In this document: in pieces, positions 8,357 through 15,501 of the stretch
Position numbering within the stretch: the stretch's first letter is position 1
Layout of the letters: every line of letters starts with the position of its first letter
Source: a virus
DNA length: 50,793 nt
Virus record (IMG/VR): IMGVR_UViG_3300049914_000028
Location: 1-50,793 of that record
Direction: 5' to 3' (one strand)
Position numbers and translations under genes: made by a program
Notes under the pieces: model-generated
Database searches by the model: none
Seen by the model: only the letters and a program-made list of their open reading frames with translations
What the model was told of the DNA's origin: nothing

Positions 8357-8533
8357 TTATCGAAAAGTACCATACGTGTCACTATTTCCCCTAACGACCT
8401 TCCAAACTATCTTTTTGATTATGTTACAGTATTCGGGATGATTTTGACACATTTCGGGATCAACACCAGAGCATCCAATTTCTTGACAGATTTTCTTTAT
8501 TTTATCTAACTGCTCTTCGGTAATTCCAGTCAT
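8357..8533 (-). CDS. Small Cys-containing protein coupled to the integrase remnant
   Basis: The protein has 58 residues. ATG overlaps the TGA of the integrase frame (ATGA), indicating coupled translation. It contains Cys residues spaced through KKICQEIGCSG and EMCQNHPEYC, suggesting a small metal-binding or disulfide fold. Its stop lies just before the selC fragment. The position between integrase and attP would suit an excisionase, but there is no sequence evidence for that. Confidence 0.6.
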   Translation of the reverse strand: MTGITEEQLDKIKKICQEIGCSGVDPEMCQNHPEYCNIIKKIVWKVVRGNSDTYGTFR

Positions 8534-9131
8534 TCGTTCTCCACCTTACTTTTCATCTTAATCACCTTCCCCTGAATCCTTCGCTTTGCCTCAAGCCTGA
8601 TCTCCGTGTAACGCATTACCGAGTCGCGCCGTGCGTGATCCGTGAGCATTTGAAGTTCATCCACGCTGCCCCCCTGCTCGTTTATGAACGCCGTGCAGGA
8701 TGAATGTTTCAGACCGGCGTACATTCGTATATTCTCTCCAAGTCGCTTACACGCATTATTCCAGCAGTCCACGAGATAGTCGTGTTGGTATCGCTTTCCG
8801 TCAAGCCGGGAAGATTCGTGGGTAAAGTAATAAGGGCTGACGCAAAGGTGCCGAACCTGCGCCCGTTGCTTAAATTCAGGGTGACAGGGAATTGTATGGA
8901 TACGGTGCGTTTTGGTGTGATTCTTGCCTCCTCTACTTCTTCTCTTTCGATCTCTCGGAAAGGGTTGGTCTCCTTCTTGACTGCGGTAATTAAAGAGATA
9001 ACCCCATTTATCTCTGCCCGATGTCCGCAATAAGAAAGTCTTTGAATTACAGATGTTCCCATACTTAATCCATAATCAGGCCACAGATTGGAAGCGACTC
9101 CACACACAGGACAGATGGCGACGTTACTCAT
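8530..9131 (-). pseudogene. Tyrosine recombinase (integrase) remnant, frame-disrupted and N-terminally truncated
   Basis: From about 8955 down to 8530, one frame encodes the C-terminal part of a tyrosine recombinase catalytic domain. It shows a THRIHTIP strand, THESSRLDGKRY, YAGLKHSSC at the HxxR box position (with K and non-His variants), LTDHARRDS at the second His box, and RYTEI with the nucleophile Tyr. There is no plausible start in that frame (only a TTG without a ribosome site). The well-placed ATG at 9131, with AAGGAGG, opens a different frame encoding CPVCG...YCGH, a zinc-ribbon-like start, which would have to shift by -1 near 8950. The core-binding domain and first catalytic Arg are absent. 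Probably inactive; a sequencing error cannot be excluded. Confidence 0.7.
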
Positions 9132-9486
9132 CTTTGGCCTCCTTTAAGAACGCCAGAGCCGCATCCCGGAGTTTTCCGGGGATGAGGATGAAGTCAATGT
9201 TTATACAGTATTTCATGGGTCTTGTACCCTCTTTAAGAGTTCCTAAATCTTTATCCAAAAAGAAACAGCCAAAGTCCTCCCTCTTCATCATCTCCCTCAG
9301 CAGGAGATGGATGCCGTCGGGGGTGGTGAAATCGGGATTGATAGCCCACCGCTGCCCACATTTTTTACAGGTATCGTATGAATCTATCCATTTTTTTCCA
9401 CCTGGTGTTGTCCGTCGCATCTTATGAAATTCCGATTCATGCCAGCACAGCCCCAACCGCAAACAGAGTTCCTTATTCTTGTCCAT
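9124..9486 (-). CDS. Zinc-ribbon phage protein, unknown
   Basis: A 120-residue protein starting at MDKNKELCLR, whose ATG is preceded by AAGGAGGCCAAAG; the longer frame lacks this site. It has a CWHESEFH patch and a CKKCGQRW half-ribbon, then helices predicted by LLLREMMKREDFG. The C-terminal codons for KEAKDE also form the ribosome-binding site of the next start at 9131. I recall related proteins in phages of diverse proteobacteria but no function. Confidence 0.7.
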   Translation of the reverse strand: MDKNKELCLRLGLCWHESEFHKMRRTTPGGKKWIDSYDTCKKCGQRWAINPDFTTPDGIHLLLREMMKREDFGCFFLDKDLGTLKEGTRPMKYCINIDFILIPGKLRDAALAFLKEAKDE

Positions 9487-9949
9487 CTTTGGCCTCCTTG
9501 AGAGCGTCATTAGCTACCTGCGGAGTATCGCACCCATAATCACATATTCCTGTAAATGTTCCGTCACTATGACACCCATACTTTCTAATTATTTTTAACG
9601 CCTCCCGCAGCCGTTCGTTCTCGGCGGTCAGTCTTTCGCATTCAAATACCTTCTTTGCAAACAGGTCTCCCTTGCGCTTCTCGTCTGCGGTCTTGTATTC
9701 ACGCAGTTCTGTATTGATGGCCGTCAGGGCGGCGATCTGCTCATTCCTTTTTTTGGCTTCGTATATCGTCAGCAAGCCCCATCCGTCTCCATAAAGAGCC
9801 TTCAGCAAATCTTCGAGAAATCTTGAATGATCTTTTTCTGTTTCCAGCTCTGCACCCGCCGCTTCGAGGGTGGCAAGGTGGTCGGATTTCAGAACAAATT
9901 TTCCATCTCCACCATCAACATATTGTCCTTTAGAATCAAATGTCTCCAT
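9473..9949 (-). CDS. Coiled-coil protein, unknown
   Basis: The protein has 158 residues and GGAGGAG before ATG. The N-terminus contains GKFVLKSDHLATLEAAG. The centre is a long coiled coil (around residues 35-115), and four cysteines near the end (KYGCHS, GICDYGC) may bind a metal. The C-terminus KEAKDGQE is encoded by the same 16-base stretch that supplies the ribosome-binding site and ATG of the next gene. Such proteins are common in phage early operons, with no known role. Confidence 0.7.
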   Translation of the reverse strand: METFDSKGQYVDGGDGKFVLKSDHLATLEAAGAELETEKDHSRFLEDLLKALYGDGWGLLTIYEAKKRNEQIAALTAINTELREYKTADEKRKGDLFAKKVFECERLTAENERLREALKIIRKYGCHSDGTFTGICDYGCDTPQVANDALKEAKDGQE

Positions 9950-9974
9950 CTTCTCCTCCTTATCACTCGTTGTC

Positions 9975-10139
9975 TTATGTTTCCTCTCCGCTCAGAGTAA
10001 TTACCTTCTCGGAATATCCAATATCAAAAGTGTCAACGTCATAATGAATAAACATTTCTTGCTTATAACTAAAGGCTGCAAACCTGACATCAAAATCAGG
10101 ATTCTCTAATAGTATTTCTGCCAGTTCTTTTGATTTCAT
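9975..10139 (-). CDS. Small acidic protein, unknown
   Basis: A 54-residue protein starting MKSKELAEILLENPDFDV, a helix-then-strand opening shared by many small phage proteins. A strong AAAGGAGG lies upstream (17 bases, somewhat far) and the ATG overlaps the stop of a possible 31-codon gene (ATGA). It is followed by GGAGGAG for the next gene. Confidence 0.7.
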   Translation of the reverse strand: MKSKELAEILLENPDFDVRFAAFSYKQEMFIHYDVDTFDIGYSEKVITLSGEET

Positions 10140-10231
10140 TTCCCTTCCCTCACCTCCTTTTTATATGGGTTTGCAATAACCATTTCAAAGAAGGTCACGG
10201 CTTTCAGGTCGCTCAGGATGAAAGAGGCCAT
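10136..10231 (-). CDS. Possible 31-residue peptide gene
   Basis: A short frame (MASFILSDLKAVTFFEMVIA...) ends in an ATGA overlap with the next gene, and its own last codons carry that gene's AAAGGAGG. No good ribosome-binding site precedes its ATG. It may serve as a coupling leader rather than a functional product. Confidence 0.35.
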   Translation of the reverse strand: MASFILSDLKAVTFFEMVIANPYKKEVREGK

Positions 10232-10253
10232 CGCGGAGGTCAACCCTTAAAGG

Positions 10254-10430
10254 TCATGGCCGGGCTTGAGTACCGGCTACGGTCCTGCTATTCCACCACC
10301 CTTTAGGTTTCGCGTCTCCGTAATCTCCAAGGGTTTCGGAGAATGCGTGTCCATCCACGCCGCATGACAACCTTTCCTTTTCGCAAATCCTATCTGTGCA
10401 TTTGGCGCACAACACATTCTTGAAAATCAT
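10254..10430 (-). CDS. Small cysteine-containing protein, unknown
   Basis: The protein has 58 residues. The chosen start gives MIFKNVLCAKCTDRIC, with a CxxC and further Cys residues, suggesting a small zinc-binding fold. A longer frame reaching into the upstream gene is possible but starts inside that gene. No clear ribosome-binding site was seen, so the start is uncertain. Confidence 0.5.
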   Translation of the reverse strand: MIFKNVLCAKCTDRICEKERLSCGVDGHAFSETLGDYGDAKPKGWWNSRTVAGTQARP

Positions 10431-10488
10431 GTCCCCGAAGTGGTGAAACGAGGACAACGGATCAGGGGGCCGCGATGGGTCGGGGGCT

Positions 10489-11457
10489 TCATGCCGCCTT
10501 CGCCTCGCCCGCTGCCCATTTACAAAGTTCATCATAGTCTGATCGCAGAATGTCGGCGGTATGTTCAATTCCCATCTTCCCTAAGTGCGCCTTGATTTCC
10601 TCGGCGGAAAATTCAGTCCCCCGCGCAATCGCCCAAAGTCGTTTTTTCTGAGCTTCGGAAATTTTCATTTTGTCTATCGGAGGGGGAGCCTTTTCAACCG
10701 TTTCGGTCTTTTCAGCATCCGTTGAAATGGGGGGTTCGGGTGAAACATCCTCGATGGTGGTTTCAACAATCGGCGGTTCGTTCTTCTTTAACAGGTGCGG
10801 GGGCAAATCCTCAACGTCCTGGGTGAATAAATCCGACGCCGCCGTACATGTCAACGTAGCGTCAACGTGCGCCCTTTTCTTCGCCATCTTCAGGATGGTA
10901 TTGTAATAATCAGCGGGATCTTCGTATTCCGTTTTCCCCGCAGCTTGGTTCGTAATGGATGGATCATCCGATTTGAATTTCTCTCCGCATCCCCCCTTCT
11001 TCTTGAAGCAAATGAATCCCCCTCCGTATTCCGCCTTCCCGGTTATAATCGCCTCTTTCCCGCACTTCGGGCAAATCCTTTCGGCCTTGCGGTATCGGTA
11101 TTTACTTTCCATTGTGGAGGCGGAACCCACTCCCTGACCGAAGATAGCGCCGGTGGGGATATGGGTAAGGGTACAGGTCAACCGATACTCCCGGTGTCCG
11201 TTAGATAGACTCTTTTCCGTGATGTCATAGGACGGGGCAAGGCGGAACGTGGTGGAGAGCTTTTCTGCTCCGGGTTTCAGTAGGGTTGGTTTGTCGCCGC
11301 ATCCGGGGATTTTCCCGTAGTGCTCCCCCTCGCGCATGACGGATTTCATTACGTCCTGGATGAGTTCAACCTGTTTGACGATTCTCTCGGGGGTCATGGC
11401 GTAATCTTCGTAATTTATGACTGCCCTGTTCTCAATAACCGCTACCGCGTTTTCCAT
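10489..11457 (-). CDS. Conserved zinc-ribbon phage protein, probable recombination/ssDNA-associated
   Basis: The protein has 322 residues. The core phrase GEHYGKIPGCGDKPTLLKPG followed by AEKL and a YRLTCTLTHIPTG strand region is a pattern I recognise in many phages and prophages, usually beside a PD-(D/E)XK exonuclease, as here (13285). A four-Cys zinc ribbon (CPKCG...CFKKKGGC) lies at about residues 129-165. A Pro/Glu-rich linker (about 220-265) leads to a C-terminal helical module resembling small DNA-binding or RuvC-associated helices. The start has GGAGGC upstream. The gene pairing suggests phage recombination or replication, but no activity can be read directly from the sequence. Confidence 0.75.
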   Translation of the reverse strand: MENAVAVIENRAVINYEDYAMTPERIVKQVELIQDVMKSVMREGEHYGKIPGCGDKPTLLKPGAEKLSTTFRLAPSYDITEKSLSNGHREYRLTCTLTHIPTGAIFGQGVGSASTMESKYRYRKAERICPKCGKEAIITGKAEYGGGFICFKKKGGCGEKFKSDDPSITNQAAGKTEYEDPADYYNTILKMAKKRAHVDATLTCTAASDLFTQDVEDLPPHLLKKNEPPIVETTIEDVSPEPPISTDAEKTETVEKAPPPIDKMKISEAQKKRLWAIARGTEFSAEEIKAHLGKMGIEHTADILRSDYDELCKWAAGEAKAA

Positions 11458-11473
11458 TCTTTATGCCTCCTTT

Positions 11474-12091
11474 TTAAATTCCGTCAGATTCAACTAACGG
11501 TATTTCCTGTATTATTTTCTTTTTTCTTCCGCCTCTTGCGCCGTAATATCTGGCTGAATAACAGGTCAAAATCTTCATAATATCTTCGGCCAATTCTTCT
11601 TCATATTTCTTTTCTTTTGTTTCGATTATTTCCACAGTCACTTCAAGGTTTGTAAAAATAGCATCAAGATATTCATAACCGAAACGGGCAAGCCGATCTT
11701 TGTATTCAATTAAAACCCTTTCAACCTTACCTTCAAAGCACATTTTGATTAATTTATGGATTCCAGCCCGTTTTTCATTTATCCCACTGGCTATTTCATC
11801 AATCAAAGCGTATTTATACCCCTTACTTTCCGCATATTTACGAAGTCTATCCTTTTGCCGTTCAAGATTTTCTTTCTGTTTTGCAGTGGAGCATCTGGCA
11901 TAAATCATTGTTAGTTTTTCTTGTTTAACCTTTTCAACGCCCATATAGGAATCTAAATCCTCTTGACGGAAACGCCTATGCTTTCCAGTCGTGCTAAATG
12001 ATTTGATTTTGCCGTTATTCGCAAGTGTTTTTAGTGAGTTAATCGAAACACCAATATATGCACTTGCTTCTGTAATTTTGTAGATTTTCAT
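11474..12091 (-). CDS. IS607-type serine recombinase (TnpA-like), orphan
   Basis: The 205-residue protein has the full IS607 TnpA layout. An N-terminal MerR-like helix-turn-helix (YKITEASAYIGVSINSLKTL, with the GKHRRFRQEDL wing) is followed by a small serine resolvase domain beginning MIYARCSTAKQKENLERQ. The catalytic Ser lies in ARCS and the motif RLARFGYE is intact. Length is normal. The usual partner tnpB is absent on either side, and no element ends were recognised. The ATG overlaps the stop of the methyltransferase gene (ATGA), so it is expressed as part of that operon. It may be domesticated, for example as a site-specific recombinase, or a stranded transposase. Confidence 0.9.
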   Translation of the reverse strand: MKIYKITEASAYIGVSINSLKTLANNGKIKSFSTTGKHRRFRQEDLDSYMGVEKVKQEKLTMIYARCSTAKQKENLERQKDRLRKYAESKGYKYALIDEIASGINEKRAGIHKLIKMCFEGKVERVLIEYKDRLARFGYEYLDAIFTNLEVTVEIIETKEKKYEEELAEDIMKILTCYSARYYGARGGRKKKIIQEIPLVESDGI

Positions 12092-12660
12092 TTAATACCC
12101 CACTGTTCAACCATTGCTCTGGCCACGCCAGCGAAAGTAACACTTCTATCCCTTTTTCGTGTCGGACTTGGACCCATTTTCCATATCCGATGTTCACGAC
12201 CTGAGGCTTTATTAGTTGGTTGCAATTTCGGAAGATTGTGGAGTGCAAATCCTGTTTTCTTGGTTTCCCCATGACCAAAATCATACGGTTGAATATATTG
12301 CACATTGGGAAGATACTTAAAAATAACGCTTGTAGGATTTTCCAAAGCAATTTTATCGCTATGTTCGATTGCTAAATCCCAAAGATCGCAAGTCCATTTT
12401 ATTGCCTGCTGTCGCTTGCTATTTAATGGCATTCCCTTCCCGTACCACCTATTTCCACTCAATGACATTGCGGTACAATCAGGGTGGAGGATGATTAAAT
12501 CCCATTTGCGATGGGGGATTACAGTCATAATATCATCTTGAAAGTGCCAATCAGGATTACCGCGAGTAGGGAGTAAATCGCAGGAATAAGCCTCATGGCC
12601 CTTATCACGGAAAGCCTTGCAAACTACCTGGCTTTCCTCACATCCAACCAGAACGATCAT
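12088..12660 (-). CDS. Phage DNA cytosine methyltransferase-like protein
   Basis: The protein has 190 residues. The N-terminal MIVLVGCEESQVVCKAFRDK with GHEAYSCDLLPTRG forms the AdoMet-binding motif region, and the HPDCTAMSLSGNRWY stretch matches the catalytic Cys motif (HPxCT) of short phage methylases. KIALENPTS is the ENV-like motif. It is shorter than classic Dcm enzymes but of normal size for this phage family. The target-recognition part near the end contains SGREHRIWKMGPSPTRKRDRS. It lies between a 51-residue gene and a serine recombinase in ATGA overlaps on both sides, so all three are one unit. The likely role is self-modification of phage DNA. Confidence 0.85.
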   Translation of the reverse strand: MIVLVGCEESQVVCKAFRDKGHEAYSCDLLPTRGNPDWHFQDDIMTVIPHRKWDLIILHPDCTAMSLSGNRWYGKGMPLNSKRQQAIKWTCDLWDLAIEHSDKIALENPTSVIFKYLPNVQYIQPYDFGHGETKKTGFALHNLPKLQPTNKASGREHRIWKMGPSPTRKRDRSVTFAGVARAMVEQWGIK

Positions 12661-12812
12661 TTTCCCCCCATTAATTTTTTAATAAATTTTTCATTAGCAT
12701 CCATAATTTTTTGCATATCTTCAACCGATATGACTTTTTCCAGTGGTTCAAAAAAGTAAATTTTCTCGTTTTCTGTTTCAAAATATTCCTTCGTAACCTT
12801 AATGATCTTCAT
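12657..12812 (-). CDS. Small lysine-rich protein, first gene of methyltransferase operon
   Basis: The protein has 51 residues (MKIIKVTKEYFETENEKIYF...), rich in Lys/Glu and helical. It starts 16 bases downstream of a strong promoter and its stop overlaps the methyltransferase start. AAAGGGG lies before the ATG. It could be a regulator of the operon, but it contains no recognisable DNA-binding motif. Confidence 0.65.
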   Translation of the reverse strand: MKIIKVTKEYFETENEKIYFFEPLEKVISVEDMQKIMDANEKFIKKLMGGK

Positions 12813-12827
12813 GTCTTATTCCCCTTT

Positions 12828-12862
12828 AATATAACAATTATTCACCTGAAAGTCAAGTGAAT
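12828..12862 (-). promoter_or_regulatory. Sigma-70 promoter with overlapping palindromic operator
   Basis: On the minus strand, TTGACT and TATATT are separated by exactly 17 bases. A 23-base imperfect palindrome (ATTCACTTGA, centre CTT, TCAGGTGAAT; + strand 12840-12862) covers the -35 box, as an operator would. It drives the three-gene methyltransferase/recombinase unit from inside the larger leftward operon, so this unit can be expressed on its own. The repressor is unknown. Confidence 0.8.
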
Positions 12863-12895
12863 TTAACCGATTTATAATGTATTTGTTGAAATTAA

Positions 12896-13285
12896 TCAAG
12901 CAGTTTCAACCTCCTCCGTTTCGTACTTATTTCCCGACACTAACCCCTCTAAGATTTCCGTAACTACTGCTTCGTGCATGTCGTTTGCCTTATCATCTGC
13001 GTCTATTTCCGATATATACCACGGACTTTCAAAATAAACCTGTCGGTTGACATTGATGTCGTGATAACGCACATCTTCGGGATCGGTGTGAAACGCCATT
13101 GTTTCGTAATACCTCTGATTACCAACAGTTTCAAAACCATTCTTTCCGCTGAATTCCATTAAGCCAACAGTACTTACCACTATCTCAATATCATTATGAT
13201 GCAGTAGGGTATTTCTTCTAAATCTACACCTATTGGCACAGATAAAATGTCCCGCCCATCCCCTTTCTGTGCGTTTAATGTCCAT
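12896..13285 (-). CDS. Conserved phage hypothetical protein
   Basis: A 129-residue protein starting MDIKRTERGWAGHFICANRC; the start is set by overlap with the nuclease stop (TAATG). The segments RGWAGHFI...CRFRRNTL and YETMAFH occur in a phage protein family I recall as conserved and functionally uncharacterised. The C-terminus is acidic. Tight coupling to the PD-(D/E)XK nuclease suggests a shared recombination/replication role. The methyltransferase operon promoter lies just downstream. Confidence 0.75.
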   Translation of the reverse strand: MDIKRTERGWAGHFICANRCRFRRNTLLHHNDIEIVVSTVGLMEFSGKNGFETVGNQRYYETMAFHTDPEDVRYHDINVNRQVYFESPWYISEIDADDKANDMHEAVVTEILEGLVSGNKYETEEVETA

Positions 13286-14061
13286 TATGCCGCCTCCAAT
13301 CCTGTTTTCGCGTACCAGAAATCCACCAGCGCATTGAAGCACTTCCAACCCTTACTTAAATCCTCGTCCGGTATCCAGATAAGTCGTGACTCCGCCGTTA
13401 TAGAGTTTACATAAAGTATTCCGCACTTCTTTACGCCGATATTACATCCCCCAAGTCCGATTTCGTAAGCAGCCAACTGCATCGCGTGTTCATCCCATGT
13501 CTTGAGTGTGGCGATGTCCTTGTCTGTTGTTTTGATGTCGATCAGGTGCGTGTTGCTATGGAGATCGACTTTCCCTCCGTATCTGTCCGTGGCAAAGGAT
13601 TGTTCGCAAATCCAGCTATTTTGACAGCCGCACTCGGCATCAAGGGTCTCGCAGGCGGAGATGTAATAACGAGCCTGTTCTTCATCCCACATTCGTGGTC
13701 CCTCAAATCCCGCCTGCACCCATGCGTGAATCTGCGTCCCCCGTTCTGCGGCCTTCCTTGCCTGTTCCTTTGAATCTGCCTTGATACGCGCCATGAAGTC
13801 CGTGTCGTTCTCCCCTTCGAGCCGTGGCAGGGTAAGGGCGGCCATTATCGCCTGATCTATCATCCAGTTCGTCAGACCGGGAGCGGCGGCGCAACGGATA
13901 ATGCTCGTAACGGATGGGACAAGCCCCTCTTTCCGGGCATCCCGTAGGGTTGTCGGACGTTCCGCACCGTTCTTTCCAATCATTGTATAGGCGGGTTCGC
14001 CAGTTTTCCTATACCAATGACCGGCCTCCTTGCCATGATCTGCGGTTAGAATTTCACTCAT
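13285..14061 (-). CDS. PD-(D/E)XK (RecB/Cas4-like) phage exonuclease
   Basis: The protein has 258 residues. The nuclease core is GGKVDLHSNTHLIDIKTTDK, with the Asp, second acidic residue and Lys (DIKT) of the PD-(D/E)XK fold. The upstream helix with RKAAERGTQIHAWVQ supplies the family's His, and QLAAYEIGL is the downstream QxxxY motif. This pattern marks phage RecB-type exonucleases involved in recombination or DNA end processing. GGGAGGGGGG precedes the ATG. It is in one operon with the zinc-ribbon protein at 10489, a pairing recalled from other phages. Confidence 0.85.
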   Translation of the reverse strand: MSEILTADHGKEAGHWYRKTGEPAYTMIGKNGAERPTTLRDARKEGLVPSVTSIIRCAAAPGLTNWMIDQAIMAALTLPRLEGENDTDFMARIKADSKEQARKAAERGTQIHAWVQAGFEGPRMWDEEQARYYISACETLDAECGCQNSWICEQSFATDRYGGKVDLHSNTHLIDIKTTDKDIATLKTWDEHAMQLAAYEIGLGGCNIGVKKCGILYVNSITAESRLIWIPDEDLSKGWKCFNALVDFWYAKTGLEAA

Positions 14062-14070
14062 ACCCCCCTC

Positions 14071-14274
14071 CTATTCCCACGTTTCATCAATTATTTCGCA
14101 ATCCAAACCCAATCGGGCAATCCAACGTTTTAGGCTAATCTTGGCTTGTTTTTTCGTTGAATAATCCACGTTTGGGTCAATACTTATTTTCTTTCCCCGA
14201 TCTTCAATAATCCAATAGTATGGATTCGCCCATGTTCCATTATATCCGATAGTTGCTTTGTAGGCAGTATTCAT
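14071..14274 (-). CDS. Small basic hypothetical protein
   Basis: A 67-residue protein starting MNTAYKATIGYNGTW, chosen because GGAGGGAAA precedes that ATG. The sequence is beta-rich at first, then has a Lys-rich helix (KKQAKISLKRWIARLG). It lies 9 bases before the nuclease start. Related short proteins occur beside phage recombination genes; function unknown. Confidence 0.65.
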   Translation of the reverse strand: MNTAYKATIGYNGTWANPYYWIIEDRGKKISIDPNVDYSTKKQAKISLKRWIARLGLDCEIIDETWE

Positions 14275-14285
14275 GGCTTTCCCTC

Positions 14286-14423
14286 CTATTCTCCTGCAGC
14301 CTGATATTCCTCCACGTTCCCGACGACGGTCGATTTCCGCACCGGGTTCCTCGATGAGTGATATTTCTTGTGATTCCAAATGATAGTCAACAAAACCCGT
14401 TTACCCCATTTTATTTCGATCAT
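14286..14423 (-). CDS. 45-residue basic protein
   Basis: A short gene (MIEIKWGKRVLLTIIWNHKK...) whose ATG overlaps the preceding stop (ATGA). Its end carries GGAGG-like bases upstream of the next gene. The strand-forming, Lys/Arg-rich sequence suggests nucleic-acid contact, but this is only a guess. Confidence 0.55.
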   Translation of the reverse strand: MIEIKWGKRVLLTIIWNHKKYHSSRNPVRKSTVVGNVEEYQAAGE

Positions 14424-14857
14424 GGTTCAATGTCCTCCTCCCCGAATTGCCCTTCCTGCTCTTTTTGGGAACACGGATGATCTTTCCGTTCCCTTAATAA
14501 ATCCTCATAGTGTTCTGCTTGGGATTTTGATGAATCTGAAAGAACCCGCATATAAGCGTCACCCCAGCACTTTTCACAGGCACCCATCACCTTCTCCTCC
14601 CTTTCTTTTTTCCTCTGCTCTGCGTCCCTAAAACCTTCTGGATCAAGCACGGCGACAATGCTTTTAATATCCGCGATGGCCTTCTGGATGGACCTATCAT
14701 TCTCGGTGTTTTGACGCCATGCACAACACCAATCTGAATCCTTCGGACGGCGGTTCTCCTGCTTATAGACCCGACAGGTCGGCTCCCATCGCTTGCGGCA
14801 GTTGTCGCAGGATTGCAGGCCCATTAGTTTCGCTACGTTAATCGCGGTTAGGGTCAT
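14420..14857 (-). CDS. Cysteine-rich helical protein, unknown
   Basis: The protein has 145 residues from MTLTAINVAKLMG, whose ATG overlaps the upstream stop (ATGA). It holds two Cys clusters, CDNCRKRWEPTC and CEKCW, probably zinc-binding, separated by an acidic helical linker (AIADIKSIVAVLDPEGF). The C-terminal half is highly charged. This looks like a small phage zinc protein. No function can be assigned. Confidence 0.65.
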   Translation of the reverse strand: MTLTAINVAKLMGLQSCDNCRKRWEPTCRVYKQENRRPKDSDWCCAWRQNTENDRSIQKAIADIKSIVAVLDPEGFRDAEQRKKEREEKVMGACEKCWGDAYMRVLSDSSKSQAEHYEDLLRERKDHPCSQKEQEGQFGEEDIEP

Positions 14858-15027
14858 CCCTCCCCCTCCTCCACCCATCCCGCCAGCGCCCGGAAAAGGT
14901 CAACGGGATCGTTCGTGAAGATCGTCTCTTCGTTCTCCAGATAGGGTCGCCCGTTATCGGTCCTGACCGAGAAGCGATCAAAGCCCTTATCGTTTTTCGC
15001 GTCGCGGATAACGAAAGTCCTAATCAT
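14854..15027 (-). CDS. 57-residue hypothetical protein
   Basis: The start at MIRTFVIRDAKNDKG follows GAGG and sits in a TGATG overlap with the small membrane-protein gene; the long upstream extension is the shadow of that gene. An acidic C-terminus ends WVEEGEG. Unknown function. Confidence 0.6.
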   Translation of the reverse strand: MIRTFVIRDAKNDKGFDRFSVRTDNGRPYLENEETIFTNDPVDLFRALAGWVEEGEG

Positions 15028-15167
15028 CAATGTCCTCTCGCATCTGTCATTTTGTACTGGCTCCAGATCCACGGGTCGCACTTCGGCGGCTCCTGAAGTA
15101 TCCAGAGGGTGAAGATCCAAAGGATCGTCAGGAGAATGATCGCAAGTATGAGGGCTATTTTGCGCAT
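15027..15167 (-). CDS. 46-residue single-span membrane protein
   Basis: The N-terminal segment MRKIALILAIILLTILWIFT is one membrane span, followed by a short Trp-rich polar tail. Its ATG lies within the end of the upstream zinc-ribbon gene and its stop overlaps the next start (TGATG). It is too short for many gene finders, but hydrophobicity and coupling support it. Confidence 0.6.
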   Translation of the reverse strand: MRKIALILAIILLTILWIFTLWILQEPPKCDPWIWSQYKMTDARGH

Positions 15168-15436
15168 AGGGCCTTCTCTTCTCCACACATCTCGCAACAT
15201 AGCCGTGCCGCTTCAGGCGGATAGGTGTGCGTCTTTTGGAAATCATGTTCGCCGCCGTTCAAACAGTCGGCCTTTTGCGGCGAATAACTGAAGAGTATTG
15301 ATGTCCAGAAAACAAACGTCTTTTCACACTTAGAGCACTCCTGTTGATGCAGTTCATCTTCGGCATAACCCTGGCCGTCATCATGGTTTATTTCCTGTCC
15401 TTCTCCGCAATATGGGCACTCAACATCGTTTCTCAT
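15155..15436 (-). CDS. Zinc-ribbon phage protein
   Basis: The protein has 93 residues. Three CxxC pairs (CPYCG, CSKCEK, CEMCG) separated by HDDGQGYAEDE and PQKADCLNGGEHD make two probable zinc-binding ribbons. I recognise this N-terminal pattern (MRNDVECPYCG..QEINHDDG) from a widely distributed phage family of unknown role. Its ATG overlaps the stop of a 22-codon gene. Confidence 0.8.
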   Translation of the reverse strand: MRNDVECPYCGEGQEINHDDGQGYAEDELHQQECSKCEKTFVFWTSILFSYSPQKADCLNGGEHDFQKTHTYPPEAARLCCEMCGEEKALCAK

Positions 15437-15501
15437 TTCATCCTTTCAGGCCATGCATCCAGGCCGATGATCGCGGCGAGTAGGGAGAGGCGGCGGATCA
15501 T
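15433..15501 (-). CDS. 22-residue peptide gene in an ATGA chain
   Basis: MIRRLSLLAAIIGLDAWPER then MK. It starts in ATGA overlap with the previous membrane-protein gene and ends in ATGA overlap with the zinc-ribbon gene. The role may only be to keep ribosomes moving between cistrons. Confidence 0.4.
   Translation of the reverse strand: MIRRLSLLAAIIGLDAWPERMK

Noticed and set aside
8283-8400. A full tRNA gene on the minus strand
   Set aside because: No D-arm, anticodon arm or 5' acceptor half is present upstream, and the T-stem 5' half does not pair.
8709-9030. The 140-codon frame from 9131 as a full zinc protein
   Set aside because: Below about 8950 the alternative frame clearly encodes integrase catalytic motifs, so this frame's second half is a shadow.
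10431-10568. Extended start of the 10254 gene
   Set aside because: It would begin inside the end of the upstream gene and lacks a ribosome-binding site.
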